A stretch of DNA of 64,000 nucleotides from Ascaris suum. Taxonomy: Eukaryota; Nematoda; Chromadorea; Rhabditida; Ascarididae. Positions 11,576-23,800 of this stretch are shown here, one piece after another. The notes beneath the pieces were generated by a model that was not told where the DNA came from, did no database searches, and saw nothing but the letters and a program-made list of their open reading frames with translations. The position numbers and the translations under genes are program-made. The stretch spans positions 8,960,336 through 9,024,335 of the forward strand of contig CM024174.1 in assembly GCA_013433145.1 (NCBI GenBank). Reading direction: 5' to 3'. Every line of letters starts with the position of its first letter. Within the stretch, counting starts at the first letter, position 1.

Positions 11576-14500
11576 CTGCAATGTAAATTTGTGAAATCGC
11601 ATAAAAAATGATGGAAAGCAGAAATCGCTGATAACAGCCATCATCTATTTTATCGAAGCAAACCATGCAAAGATGGAGTTCTAAGCTGAAAATTAGTTAA
11701 CTGTTCGGCACGAACTTCAATAATTCCAAATAGGTGAAATCCTTTAGCATTTCCTTTGATGGATAGCAACTCAATAAAAATTAATATAAATAGGAAAAAA
11801 GAGAATTGCTCCTGTTGAGTGAAAGTCGTTCCTATACAATAGATGTTGCAATCAGCAAAGAAAGAGAATAAAACAAAGATAACGCCATAACGCTATTTAT
11901 ATTGCAACGCGAGCAAACGACCTGTGCAATATGAAAGCGAATTTTGAAATCAGTTTGCAGTCACCTCTGCTATATTTAATAGACTTGCACAGCACACGTA
12001 TCATTGTGGCTGGCGTTGCAATTTTTGAGATGCAATGCTCGAGAACAGGCCGAAAAGTTCATTTATGTGTCTATAAACGTTTTAAACAGGCAAAAGAGAA
12101 AATTCCAGAAAACAAAGGAATGCATTCATCGACAACCATCATAAGATTGCGGCCCTATTGTCGAGTATTTGAAGAAATTCTTATAAGATAGAAATATTTC
12201 TCGTACAAAATAAAAAAATCCAGAAATATTTTCTCCGAGAAATAAAATAATTTCCTCTAAATTCAAATGAAGCACTTGTTCTTCCGGTCAAATTTTCCTT
12301 TTTTTTTGGGGGGGGGGGGGGAAGAAGGAAAAAGTTTAACACTTCTGATCATATATCAAAACAGTCCCGCTCGCAATATGCGATGCTTGCACTGGCTCCC
12401 GATTATTGTAAAAACGATAACCTGTGATATCGTTACACAGTTACATTGTCTTGCAGGCGTTCCCCATAACCTGCCCGTCATTGGCGCAGTATCTGTCCAA
12501 AAGCGAATTTCCAATACGCACCTTCACCAGAACATATCCATCAATGCTACGGGAATTGAGTGAACAGCATAACTTGTACGACTGTTGTGGTAGAGATGCG
12601 CAACGAATTTTTGGTATGAATGCAGAACATACATATTGTCTACTCAACGCATTTATGCATTGCGGAAGTGATGTTCGAAATGCCCATAACGATATGAATT
12701 CTGCACAACAAACAATAGTTGCACTGTAATGTTTATGGCTGAATAAAGTAACCGGATGGACGCTGACTAAATACTTCAAATGGAGACATATAAGCAGCGG
12801 AAGTGATTAATCATCTCAAATATGCTGTTAATACGACCACTTAACGCATCGTTTGCAGAGTTCGGCAATCGAGCGGTTGGTTGTCATTACATCACAGTTG
12901 GAGCACCGAATTAACTGCTCTAGAGAAGAGAATATGCCGTCTTCTCATTATGACAATCACCGCTATTATAGGAAAAGAAATTCATGACTTTAGTGGTGAT
13001 ATGCCATCGTGAAACAGTTACATCGATCGCCGCAACATAATGGAAACGAACAGTTTGTGCATGAATGATTTCGCATATAAGGCGTAACAAAATGGCGATT
13101 AATATCACTGATGCAGGACCATGGATCAACAAGCGAGAAGATGCCCACTACGGTATCATCACGTCTACGATATCCTTAGGCATATGCATAGCTGTAGTTC
13201 AGATCAATGAAATTCAATAACTCATAGAAATGCTTGAAGGGAAAGATAACGGCTAAAAAGTTGTCAAGTTTAATATGTGGATGAGGAAGAGAACTAATTT
13301 AAACCTGTCGTTAAAAAAACCTGTCGTTCAATAAACAAACAATGCAAAAATCGAGTGATCATCTAGTGAGTCGTTCGACGAGGGGTAGTTAAGTTCTAAA
13401 AGAACCGCTGACGAATGGAAAAACATCCGATGCACAACAACCACGAAACGAATCTAAAGAGGTGGCAAGAAACGTGAGATAGCGTTATTCTATACTATGC
13501 GGATAGCAGGAGAAGATTCGAGCAGGTGGGTGAAACAGTTCTGCGACAGACGTCTAAGAAGTATGGAACTAGGGGGCCGGCCAGATCGAGGGCGACGTGC
13601 ATCGGGGAGGTGCTTCCGAGCATATAGTAAGAGCGACTCCGTACGTACTTTAGAAAGGACGCACAACGCTGCGAAACACGTTCCGAGAATCGACAGCCTC
13701 GTCGAGCTGCTTGTGCACTAACGTGAGCACACAATGGTTACGGCACTGCTAGCTCTCTAGTCCTTTAATGCCCATTGTTCACATGGAAACTGTGAACAGA
13801 AGATAGTGGAAATCACAGCTTTCTTTGGCTTTTATATTAGCTCATCTGGCATCGAAAAACAGCAGTTATACGTATGTGATCGAGGGCTGCGATAGTTGCA
13901 ACCGGGGAAATGCAGCACTGAACCACTCAATCTATCCGCCCATAAATCTCGTGCGGATGCATAACAACAATCTAGACATATCAACAACAAACCCGAGATT
14001 GAGTCAGCTAAACAGGCTAAGCCATGATATGTGTCTATGCATTCCATAGCTTCATAAGTTAGCAGCAAATAATGAACGATACAAAATAACGCACTTCAAG
14101 TTTTACTGGCCTAACCAGTGGTGCAATTCTTTTGCAAAGTGAAAAGTAAATTTCGCATGGAACGGAAGTTCAGCGTAACCCTAAGACTCCTTGCGACCTC
14201 AGTGGCTGCTACAAAATAAAATCCCACCGGTTGCAAAATTCACACAGCATTTTTCGGCATTTGTAAGGGTCTGCAGTCCTTCTAAGACGGTATATTAGTT
14301 GGAATGTTAGTCAAGAATGGGATCTTCGTGCAATGTATTAACTGTACCCATCAAAATTCGTAACTCTGATTGCGGAGTGGTTGCGAGGTTGAAATTATCT
14401 CACAGATCGGAGGACATATAAGTACGATTTAGCCATATGGAGCTTCGGAAACGCAAATGCATAGGACAAGAAAAACAATAACTTTTCGACGAAATTAACC

Positions 14501-14775
14501 GGCTACATCAATAAATCTTCATTGTAAGACACGATTCACTTAGCAAGTGGAGATGACTTCTGTAAATAGACACGAACAATTAAAGAAAAATTTCCTTGTA
14601 GGAAATTAAATAACTCTATACAGGCAAAATTCAAAAAATACTGAGAAAAAATGAAGTATGATAAGCAATAAAGCAAATAGAACTCATTTAAAATGAACCA
14701 ATAAAGAAATAACGAGAATAACAAATGTATAGATTGCGAATGATCGCTCTTAACTCATATTTTTCTATCTCGCAG
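11576..14775. other. No gene identified
   Basis: Contains a G run (12309-12321), overlapping frames of about 100 codons on both strands near 12270-12780 without splice or family support, a possible exon after tcgtttgcag at 12858, and a G+C-richer patch at 13500-13730 with open frames on both strands. None could be resolved. Confidence 0.5.
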
Positions 14776-14975
14776 GCGAAGAGACATTAACGTTGAAAAA
14801 GAGAGGGCACTCGATATTCCACTGTGTGTTTCTTTATCCGACGAAATACCTGTGCAAAGAGACGTGCAAAATCGTGAATAAGCACAAATGTGATGGTGTA
14901 ATTGTGAGAGGCGATGAAGTGCACGATGAGTGCAAACAAAAATATTTCTGTTGCATATTCGATAGTACGCATTGA
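14776..14975 (+). CDS. Candidate terminal exon of a secreted Cys-rich peptide
   Basis: A strong acceptor (atttttctatctcgcag) ends at 14775; the exon enters in phase 1 and reads 65 codons to TGA at 14973-14975. The start EETLTLKKRG places a dibasic KKR site before a Cys-rich tail, as in processed peptide precursors. The seven cysteines are spaced C-x9-C-x3-C-x7-C-x13-C-x5-CC. The upstream exon with a signal peptide was not found, so secretion is an inference. TATAAA at about 14993 could be a variant poly(A) signal. It could be a small disulfide-rich secreted or antimicrobial-like peptide, but no named family fits by eye. Confidence 0.4.
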
Positions 14976-15309
14976 CATTAGTACCTGTGATTATAAAGAT
15001 TTGTGCATTTGTTCTATGAGACGCATTTTATTCTTATTTATTTCAACATATTGAAATACAATCGAACCGATGCAATCGGTAGTGCTTATCATATCGGTGC
15101 AAAAGTTAGTTCGCTTAGCTGATGCAGCAATGGTCAGTCACCAGCTTGACCATTTATTAAAACTAACTCTCAATGGTGTCACTTTTAGAAATAGTTTCGC
15201 CCTCTTCTGCCAAAATGGGCGAAAACGGAGCAAAATATAGCAAAGTTATTCATATTTATGCAACGCCTTTAAAGCAGGTGGGATGAAGTTTTAGGCGCGA
15301 TATTTTCTA

Positions 15310-15588
15310 ATGTGCTGTGGCAAGATTTTAGCTCCTTGGAGGGGAGGGGGGGGGGAGGGAGAGGGTCTCTGCGAGGGAAGTCATGGTGGTGGCGTAAATC
15401 CCTCTGCGAAAAGTCAAAATATGATTTGTCGAAGAGAGGATACCCGAAAAATGAGACTGCTGCACGAAGCAAGCGATTCGAGAAACGAAGAGACCGACAA
15501 CATCCCATGGATAAACGACATAGCAGGAAGGACGAACCACAGCGAAAATATCGAACAGCAACCTGCTATAGAGGACGCTGCCGATTAG
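15310..15588 (+). CDS. Open frame of 92 residues, unknown
   Basis: Frame from ATG 15310 to TAG 15588. The first third is a G-rich low-complexity run (Gly/Glu), and the rest is a hydrophilic, acidic sequence (SDSRNEETDNIPW) whose codons favour purine-first, pyrimidine-last. A possible acceptor (aagattttag) lies at about 15335. The opposite strand has an open hydrophobic frame of 122 codons, so the strand is uncertain. Confidence 0.25.
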   Translation: MCCGKILAPWRGGGGEGEGLCEGSHGGGVNPSAKSQNMICRREDTRKMRLLHEASDSRNEETDNIPWINDIAGRTNHSENIEQQPAIEDAAD

Positions 15589-15996
15589 TGGACTAACAGT
15601 AAGTAAAGAAGCATGATTAGCAGAACGAGCACAGTGCCTGTATTCTTCCTCTCGCCTCTCCTCTCCTCCCAATAACTCCATATCATTATTGCTCAAAAAT
15701 TAGGGAGGTTAAACGACCGTCTATGTGGAGCGGGAAAGGACTTTAGACATGACGGAAGCAGACTTTTTGGCTTACTAACTGCAAGAACCGTTGAGAGATT
15801 AATTCCTCGGTAGGAAAAAGGATTATACAATGCCTCACTATCAAGGATCTAATCTAAAAACGTTCGAAGTGAATTGCAGTACTAATGGAATCAGCAGACA
15901 TTGGCGGCAAGTTTCAGCCGGACAAATCAAACTGAATCGAGAGAGTGAAATCAATGGAGACGACAGCTAATCATCTTCCCACGTCAGTACAAATAT

Positions 15997-16096
15997 TTGC
16001 TTGCCCACATAGAAGAAAATCTTCAGCGCTCATCTCGGATGAGAAAAAATATCGGTGTTGGACACGTAAAGACAAGTTATAAGTTTGCTTGCCTAC
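15997..16096 (+). CDS. Candidate exon, unknown
   Basis: After aaaatcttcag the + strand reads RSSRMRKNIGVGHVK and on to a GTAAGC donor near 16097, staying open throughout. The acceptor lacks a strong pyrimidine tract. No family was recognised and no partner exon found. Confidence 0.2.
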
Positions 16097-16489
16097 GAAT
16101 TCACCCCTCCTTCAGTAAGCTCACCTTCGAGGATACATGGATTTTTAAATGTTGTAAACAAGGTAGCCCTTCGCCCCCTCACATAATAGTCTTCACCTGA
16201 GCATCGACTGAACTGGAATGAAGTCAGGTGATGCTGCACACCTCAAATATATTGAGGAATGAGGCCTTGTTATGCTGCATTTAACAACCCCCCCCCCTCT
16301 CGTTCCCCGATCTCTCCATTTTTGACTACAAACGATAAACGGCACAAACGGCTGCCATTTTTTCTTTGTTAGTTACTTCTCGAAAAAGCAGCAATGCTGT
16401 TGCAAGCTGTTGGATATATAAGCACAGGGATACTGTACTTGCTCAAATGATCTCGCGGTGCTGCTGTTGTGTCACTATATGATGAGAAC

Positions 16490-17362
16490 TTCACTAAAGC
16501 AGATCGATTCCACGCGTCGCTCAAAGACCTACGATGCAAAGAGAGATACTTCGTTAATTTCAAAAATAGTGGCAGGAAGAAATGTTGAGAAAGTATAGTA
16601 ATCGATGTATTCGGGAAGGGTGAGTACACCTAAATGCAGTGATAACAAGTTGTATGTTCGTTCGAACATGCTCTATGACGAGCATTTCTTGCGTCCCATA
16701 CATTAGAAAATATTTAACCTCAGAAATGCATTTACAACCTTCGATGGGAATTAATATATATATATATATATACCAATTAATAAGAGAGTTGAAATTGTTG
16801 CATCCAAAAAGGAGCGTAGGATATTCAATTATGCATAAATCAATACGAATTATTGAAATATTATTGTAAAATATAAAAAGAAAGAATTATTCCAACAGTG
16901 ACATTCGCTTATAAAATCGACTAACTACGACGCTTAGTTGTTCGCTGTTCCTCTCAGGAATTGGTTACGCTTCCTCGATGGACTCTCTTCTACAACATTC
17001 ACTCATATATTTCCACCGAAGTGATGGATCGATGCGCAATGTTATCGTTTACTTACATACAGACCAATATATCTCCTACGAATAAAATGCGCAGAATGTC
17101 GCTCTCATATTAGAAGTGAACTTTGAGGGGAATGTAATTAAAAGAAATGCATTCTAGTCGTATTTCTCGGTACCAAAGAATACAAAATTTGCGACGTAAA
17201 AGAAATTAGGATGGAATCAACTTACATAGGACGTTGAATATAGTTGGCTGTGTTACACCCTAACGTTAATTCCGACGGGTTTTAAAGTAAAACGCGAGAC
17301 GGACTTACAAACACCGCTCATCATTCCTTCTAATTCCTCGTAACACCGCCGCATCTCGCACT
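16490..17362 (-). CDS. Candidate four-exon gene segment, unknown Cys-containing protein
   Basis: Four minus-strand exons join in phase: 17309-17362, 17226-17259, 17057-17075 and 16490-16528. Donors are GTAAGT, GTAAGT, GTAAGT and GTTCTC. The first intron is only 49 nt, the size typical of small nematode introns. The reading begins CEMRRCYEELEGMMSGV, continues WCNTANYIQRPMRYIGLY, then VFERRVESICFSE. ATG at 17352-17354 lies eight bases after a cttcag, so it could be a start after trans-splicing. A G+C-richer block with a CCAAT box follows upstream (17380-17530). No family recognised; exon 3 is very short (19 nt). Confidence 0.35.
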
Positions 17363-17715
17363 CTGAAGCGCCTTAGCGCTTCCGCTTACTCGAGAAACAT
17401 TTTACAGCGCAATTTTTTTCTTCGCCAACGCACTCATAGCGGGCGTAAGACCGCACAGGGGGGTGGAGCAATTCGTTGTAAAATCGGATGCGTTCGTTCG
17501 GTGATTTCGGCGTTTCCAATCAGCGAGAACCGCCTAATCGGCAGATCACCGAAAATATTTCGCAAAAATCAAATTGCCATAGAAAAAAGTTTGCAGTATA
17601 AAATTACTAAATAATGATCAAATAATGTGCAATGATGGGAATATGTATAAAGTGAAACAGGAAAACCGATCGATATTTGCGAAGGATCAGGTTGCAATGC
17701 AAAAGAAGCAGTAAA

Positions 17716-17862
17716 CACATGCTAAGAAACAACGATATGGAAATTTTGCACAGTTCTAAAAAGAAGAAATTTCTTTCACAGAATAGAAAGAGAGATGAGC
17801 AGAGATGGGAGTTTTCAACGGTCAGTTCCGATATCTGTGAAGAAAGTGATGCAAAAACTTAG
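17716..17862 (+). CDS. Small basic ORF, unknown
   Basis: From ATG 17716 the frame reads 48 codons to TAG with a KKKKFLSQNRKR stretch like a bipartite nuclear signal and a tail ending EESDAKT. A good acceptor (aaatttctttcacag) lies inside it, so the true exon may start near 17782. Divergent from the minus-strand cluster with a G+C-rich block between them. Unidentified. Confidence 0.22.
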   Translation, partial: HMLRNNDMEILHSSKKKKFLSQNRKRDEQRWEFSTVSSDICEESDAKT

Positions 17863-18425
17863 AATTTACAATTTTCTTCGTTAAGTCAGACGCATTCTAA
17901 CAACAAGTAGGAGAAGCATGCAAAAGATGCTGCAAAAAAACATTTCTATCGGTTCAATCGACTATTCGAATAATATAGAAATGTCGCTTTCACAAACGCC
18001 CACATAACAAGATACTTCCTGGTCTATCAAACAGTTGTGGAGCCGAAATCTGGTACCAAAATATCAAGGCACTTTATTTCTCTAGAATGAGAGCGTAAAA
18101 ACGCATAATTAGAACTGTCCGAGAACAACTAAATTATATCATTCATCCGAGAATAAATTATTCACCTTTAGTACGCCACATTTCAGTAGCTGTGAATGTG
18201 GAATTAGCAAAAAATGGCGTCAAACATTCATTTGCACATTAATGCTTCATAATAATTCTCGCAGAGTTTTGAAAAATGTTCACAAATAACGAATATCTGC
18301 TGACTGCGAATATGATATATCTGAGAGCGAATAAAGCAGCGAAACTCGAAAATAATACACAAACTTCCACTCGAAATAAATTTGAAAGTCGAAGATGATA
18401 TCCAATTTCGGCGCTTTTGCTAAAG

Positions 18426-18519
18426 CGTTTTCAAAGAACAAACTGAAAAACTATTCTTTGAGCTCAATTCGGAAGAAAGTCCAAATTACATAAGCTACAA
18501 TCAGGCGATATTAGTTCCG
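18426..18519 (+). CDS. Candidate exon, unknown
   Basis: Ends at a strong donor (TTCCG|GTAAGTGC). Only one frame is open; it reads VFKEQTEKLFFELNSEESPN and on to QAILVP. The acceptor (gcgcttttgctaaag) is fair. The sequence vaguely recalls a degenerate EF-hand, but this is not secure. A following acceptor at 18596 gives a frame that soon stops, so the next exon is not established. Confidence 0.3.
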
Positions 18520-18597
18520 GTAAGTGCATTTAGTTGTATGAAAAGACATCTGCATTTACGATGCAAAAATACGCCAAATGCCCATCTATAATACAGT

Positions 18598-18864
18598 ATG
18601 CGAACGTTGCTGTCGATTATATACTGTATAACTGAAAACTATGCGTACGCGAATTTACTCGGAGAGACATTGTTGTCGTATGCGGGTGAATGCAATCGAA
18701 AGAGCTGCGAGTCAGCAGTCAAACATGGACAACTGCATATCGGAATCGACAATCCACGAGGGGTGGAGACTGTCACCGGCAAGTTCATCGCAAGAACCAG
18801 TAGGTACATAGGACGGCTGATAAACGATCTTGGGCGTTCTTGCATTCGCAATACACAGCGATGA
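18598..18864 (+). CDS. ORF of 88 residues after a splice acceptor, unknown
   Basis: ATG 18598 lies one base after the acceptor ctataatacag, which would suit trans-splicing. The frame runs 88 codons to TGA. Codons are balanced and G+C-richer than the flanks. The N-terminus (MRTLLSIIYCITENYAYA) is mildly hydrophobic like a signal peptide; the rest is polar with four cysteines (YC, ECN, SCE, SCI). The reverse strand is also open over 78 codons. No family recognised. Confidence 0.3.
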   Translation: MRTLLSIIYCITENYAYANLLGETLLSYAGECNRKSCESAVKHGQLHIGIDNPRGVETVTGKFIARTSRYIGRLINDLGRSCIRNTQR

Positions 18865-20458
18865 GGCTCGCTCATTCTACTTTATGTCAAAGCGCAATTA
18901 CGCTACGCAAGTCTACTATCATCATGCCGTCTTCATCCACTCACTACCGTATGCAATGTTGAACACAACCTTTAGTCTAAGCTCTTAGAACAGTTCATCG
19001 AATGAGAATAAAGAACAATACAACGTCTAAAAGTTATTTTTTCAAGCAAGTCATTAAAAATACGCATGTTTTTCTATTTTGTATATCTTGATTATCACAT
19101 CACATTATAGTGCTTTATTGAAGAGGAATTCCAACACGAACCGAAGCTTTTCAAGACATCAAGTTAACGTATCGAACAAAATGAGGCGGATTAATTATCG
19201 GGGATCAATAGCGCTTGAGTCGGGAAACTGGCATATAATAGTGTGTCTGCAAAGTTCCACAAAGCAATCTTCTTTATTAAGTCAAAGCTCTTCACATATG
19301 ATAGCAAAATTTACGATGAAATTTAAAGTAATCTTTTATTGATGTCCACTTATAAGAGATAGGTCAAAGTTACTTTTCATCGCGTACCGTAATCGTGGAT
19401 TGCTCATGCCAGATTTGAGGGCGATACTATTTCTGTTCATTGCGAGTATCACACAATAAAAATGCCTACCGCCATATTGCGCTGAGGTACATTTCCGGAA
19501 AAGGCATAAATTAGAGCACCGAACATTTGAAAAAATATACGAGGAAATCGAATCATTAGGTCACTATGGCGAAAATGCATAGAACGGATGAGAACAATTA
19601 TCAAGATGTAAAATTTGAAGTAACGGCAACCTGTTTTTAATGTTTTCTCATCATCCCTCACCTCATCTCTCAAATATTCATAGTCGGAGAGTAGTACCAC
19701 CCTGCCGCATGTATACCTCCCCTGTCACCGATCACACCTTATAGGGTCTTAGATATTGTCAGTTGGGTATAAGATTTACAGGAAAATCCGATCGAAACAT
19801 GCAAGCTTCTACTTGTTCAGCAGATCAAAGAACTTCGGTCTCTTTAATGAAGTTAGCTTAGCGGAGCACTGTTGCGTAGTTATTTCATTTTTCTACATCC
19901 ATTTGTATATTTTGGATAAAAGAATCAGGTTTTACAGGATAGAGCGAGGAAGCTGAAAAAATCCCTTATTTTGCGCTGTGTACTCCGTTCGTATGTAAAT
20001 GTAGAACAGGCTGTCTGGCAGGTAGAATAAACAATACTGCTTGAGTTATATACGTATATTCTTTCCAAGCACTTTCAGCACTGTCTGAAACAATCATCCG
20101 ACCGACAAATTTCGGATTATTTCACCGCAATAATACCAGTTGTGTTTGTTCATAATCGTTCAAACATCGACTAATGATATCAACTTCCTCGGATCTCATT
20201 TAGCAGTATGCAATATCTCACGTTAGCCTTATTGCTACGAGTGTGGCCGCAATCAGCGTTTATCAGTGGAGTGATAAGCGAAATTATCAAACGATCAAGA
20301 ATCGAAAATGAGCTTCAAATGGAAGAAATGACGCATTTTTTGGCAATATCCATTCGAGAGAAAGTCGATGGCGTGGAAAAGACTTTTTTTAATGCGCTAT
20401 CCCCCATGTAAAACGTAGTGAATTTCAGTCGACTATACGTCAAACGGAAACAGTGCGC
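18865..20458. other. No gene identified
   Basis: AT-rich flank between the 88-residue ORF and repeat copy A. Frames of 66-87 codons at 19079-19342, 19449-19700 and 19756-19956 show no motif and no good splice pair. Confidence 0.6.
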
Positions 20459-20815
20459 GCGCAAAATAAGTCAAAGAACGTCAACAGCTACACGCAGATC
20501 AAACGAGCATGCATCGTGACGATAACTTATGGTAGGATCGGGAGGATATAAAAAGGGTGATGTGCTCATGTACTCATTCCAGCTTCTAGACCGGTCTTAA
20601 CGCCGGGTGGTCCTTCAAGTGGCCTTGGAGTATGGGAGGGGATCGGCGGAGCGTGGAATTCGTCAGGGAACGAGTCTCTACCTGCTTGTCACCTTACCTA
20701 ATAAGTGTGATAAACCGTCGATCCTTATATTTGTATCGTCTCGCAGTTTACTCGACTGCATCTTGACAGGCAGCAGACCTCAAGTAGACCTGAACGACTA
20801 GACGAGCCAAGTGGA
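20459..20815 (+). repeat. Dispersed repeat, copy A
   Basis: Carries the same word chain as copies B and C, including GGAGGATATAAAA, GCTCATGTACTCATTCCAGCTTCTAGA, a GTTTACTCGACTGCATCTTG block and GACGAGCCAAGTGG at the end. It is less similar to B and C in the middle. Frames within it are not conserved between copies, so it is not a coding exon. Confidence 0.75.
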
Positions 20816-23800
20816 GCTAACCCTTGGAAGAATATTAGCTATAAAACATACAATTGAATGCACGTTCCCATGAACTGGTGAAAGCAAGAAAGATGGAAGA
20901 TGATGGATCCCCATAAAAGCGTCAAGCGTCACTTGACAAATGCGCCGATTCGTAGGCAAGCTGATCAGTGCACCTTCATTCAACAGCTGCAAAATAGTGC
21001 AATATATCGCACAACGGTCTGAAGTGTTTCTGATGCATCTTTATGCCTTATTGAACGTTGCTTATTCTTGCTTCACCAGCAATGAGATAAATGGTTGCTT
21101 ATTATTCTCAAGCAATAAAGCACAGACTGGCAGCAACATAGCTGCTTGAGGTACACCCCGCTAGGTGACAGTAATAGCTTGACCATCGGTGCGTTTGTCA
21201 GGTGGTGTCCAGTGGAATTTCCGTCCAGCTCATAAGCGATGAGTGCTCTTTGGTTGCATAGAAGAATGTTCGTTCATCGTTAATTTGCACTTTTAGTGAG
21301 CACTATTGCCAACTTTACTCTGCTCACAAGTGGCATGTGAGCAGAGTAAAGTTTATTCACATCGATAAATGCTTTATGCCGAAAACAACGCCCCGAATCG
21401 ATAAGGGAATGCGCTCTTGTCGATTTGTTTCCACTCATTTAGGAGTGTACGGTCGTCCTTGAGTTCACTAATGAATGAGGTTCACTTTAGAAACGTAGCT
21501 GAGGAAGATTAATGCTGAAAGGAGCAGGGTGTGGTTGTAAGACGGGAGACCGTCGACCTTGAGGTCAATGGTTCCACAGGCTAGCTGCTCGATCAACTGG
21601 CCCTCTTTTTCATCATGGGTTGTCCGCTGTATTGTATGACGCTTTCCGGTCGCTGCAGTCGGTGCGGTTACTGTTCTAAGAAGAAAACCTTTTTATGCAA
21701 AAAATGAAGTTTTTCAAAGCAAAGCCTGCAGAGCGTGAAATTTTATTTCTGCCGACGAGAGAAGGGCGTAAGCATTACGCAGATGTCTACTACGGCAAAG
21801 GGCAATCGTGTGAATCAGAACTTCTATCATAAAACACACAGTTGTATGTCTTCATGCCATGCCAACTTAATCGATATTGAGATTACGTAACGATAAATGA
21901 AGACCTTAAGGACGTAGAATAAGGAGGAATAATCGCCCATAATATTACTGCAACAAGTTCAGATAGAAGCAAATGATTTTTAAGTGAATGGAGATGAGAG
22001 AATAAAAATATTAAGTGAAAGACAACGATGGAACGCAAAAATTGTGATCTGTAGCAGGGGGACTAATGCTTTAAAAATCGTTTAACAGCAGAAACCTGCT
22101 CTAAATCCTCGTTCTCTTATTATTCGGAAACAACTCGAAATACTCAATTTTCTAAACAGTGATCGGTATCCTCTGGACGCGGCATTTTTCTGAGTTTCGA
22201 TTAGATGCATCACAAGAATAAAAAGAAAAATCATAGTTCTGACCTCAAGTTGTCTCGATGCGAAGAAACCCTATGTGATTTCATCAAAAGAAGCGCTTTT
22301 CCGCACTATTTGATTAAATTGAATGAAGATTGAACGCCTAATATTAATCAAGTCACATATTTACATGAGACACGTCGTGTGGGTAGCAAAGAATATGAAT
22401 AAACAATGAAGTGCTTCCGCTGAAGTGTGCACTTTATGAAAGCTTTTTTTGCAGTAACAGTCATTAGTACTCAACATCGCTATCCACAATTTCGATAGCA
22501 CTTTTTACTATCACATTGTTGCCAGTCCGACGCCTAATTCTTTATCTTCATGATTCAAATCATTAAGTGGTACTTTGATCGCTTTTGTTGTTCTAAGGCT
22601 TCGGTTGTTGATGCGTCCGTCTGTGAGCTGTAATAGACAGAGGCGGAAGACAGCATGGCAAAAGATGCAGCAAGAAAAGAAAAAAGCGCTAAACACAAAT
22701 GGTGTTCTTGTGCCGCTTTTTGCTCCGCGAAACAAAAAAGCGTACTATCAGTGGCGGAGCACACAAAATAGAAGCCTGTCTGCGGCATTGACTTCCACCC
22801 TCTTCTTACTTCATTCACAACAAACATCTTGCATCTATTTTTCCAAGGGAAGGGGGAAGGAGAGAGGGGAAACATAGGTTAAAATAATGCTTCACATGCA
22901 GGTGAGCGCAAGAAGAGAAGAACAGTTTCTCATTCAGCTGTAAGCATAAATGTGCAGCTGAAACTTTGAGATTCAATAGCATCCGCGACACATAAGTACC
23001 ACTGAATGCAATTGAGAGGAAAACAATTCTGCCTAACATTTTCTAATGGAAGATTTTATCGGCGAAGAAAGATTGCAGGACAGCTTACGTTGAAAAGTTT
23101 ATGATCATTCAGCACTAAAGACCCTATCGTTTGCTAATTGAGTACAACATCCGTCTGTCATTCAACTTTTTACTACAATAGTTTACTGAATGATCTGTTG
23201 GATAATAAAGCAAATACAAACCATAAAAACGCAGAAATAGTATGCGTCCATAACACTATCCTTTCAAAAGACATTGACTTCATGGATGAAGGACGCTTAA
23301 CGAAAAGCTCGCCTTATGTGACCTGCCGACGAGAGTGTGAAGGTGGGTGCTGCTAATGCAAATGAACGATACATGAGGTGAAGATGCTAGTTAGAGCTTT
23401 ATTTCTGCTCTTCTCAGATCAACAAAATCTTTTGATGATATTCATCACAAAGAGCAATTGAAAAACAATAATCCAGCAGAAAAAAAGCATTTATCCTCGA
23501 TGAAATCTTGAACAAATATTTGGGATTGAAATTTTTGAGGTTTTCTTCCCTAATAAGTTTCTAATGTAAACAACGTTATAAGCGCACACAAATTGTAATA
23601 AAAAAAGTGATTTTTCATGCTCTCTCCTCATTAATGATTTTATTAGAATAGAGCATATTAAAGAACTGAGTCGTATTCATAAATAAGTGAGGTCGCATAA
23701 TCTAATAGTAGACGAGAGGAATAAAATCCGTGAGGGAATCGCGAGAAACTATTGGCAATGAATAAAATACTGACAGATGACAGGTGACAATAAAGTGTGG

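Noticed and set aside
13497..13734. Overlapping frames in a G+C-richer patch
   Set aside because: Frames on both strands are open simply because stops are rare in G+C-rich DNA; no sites or motif favour one.
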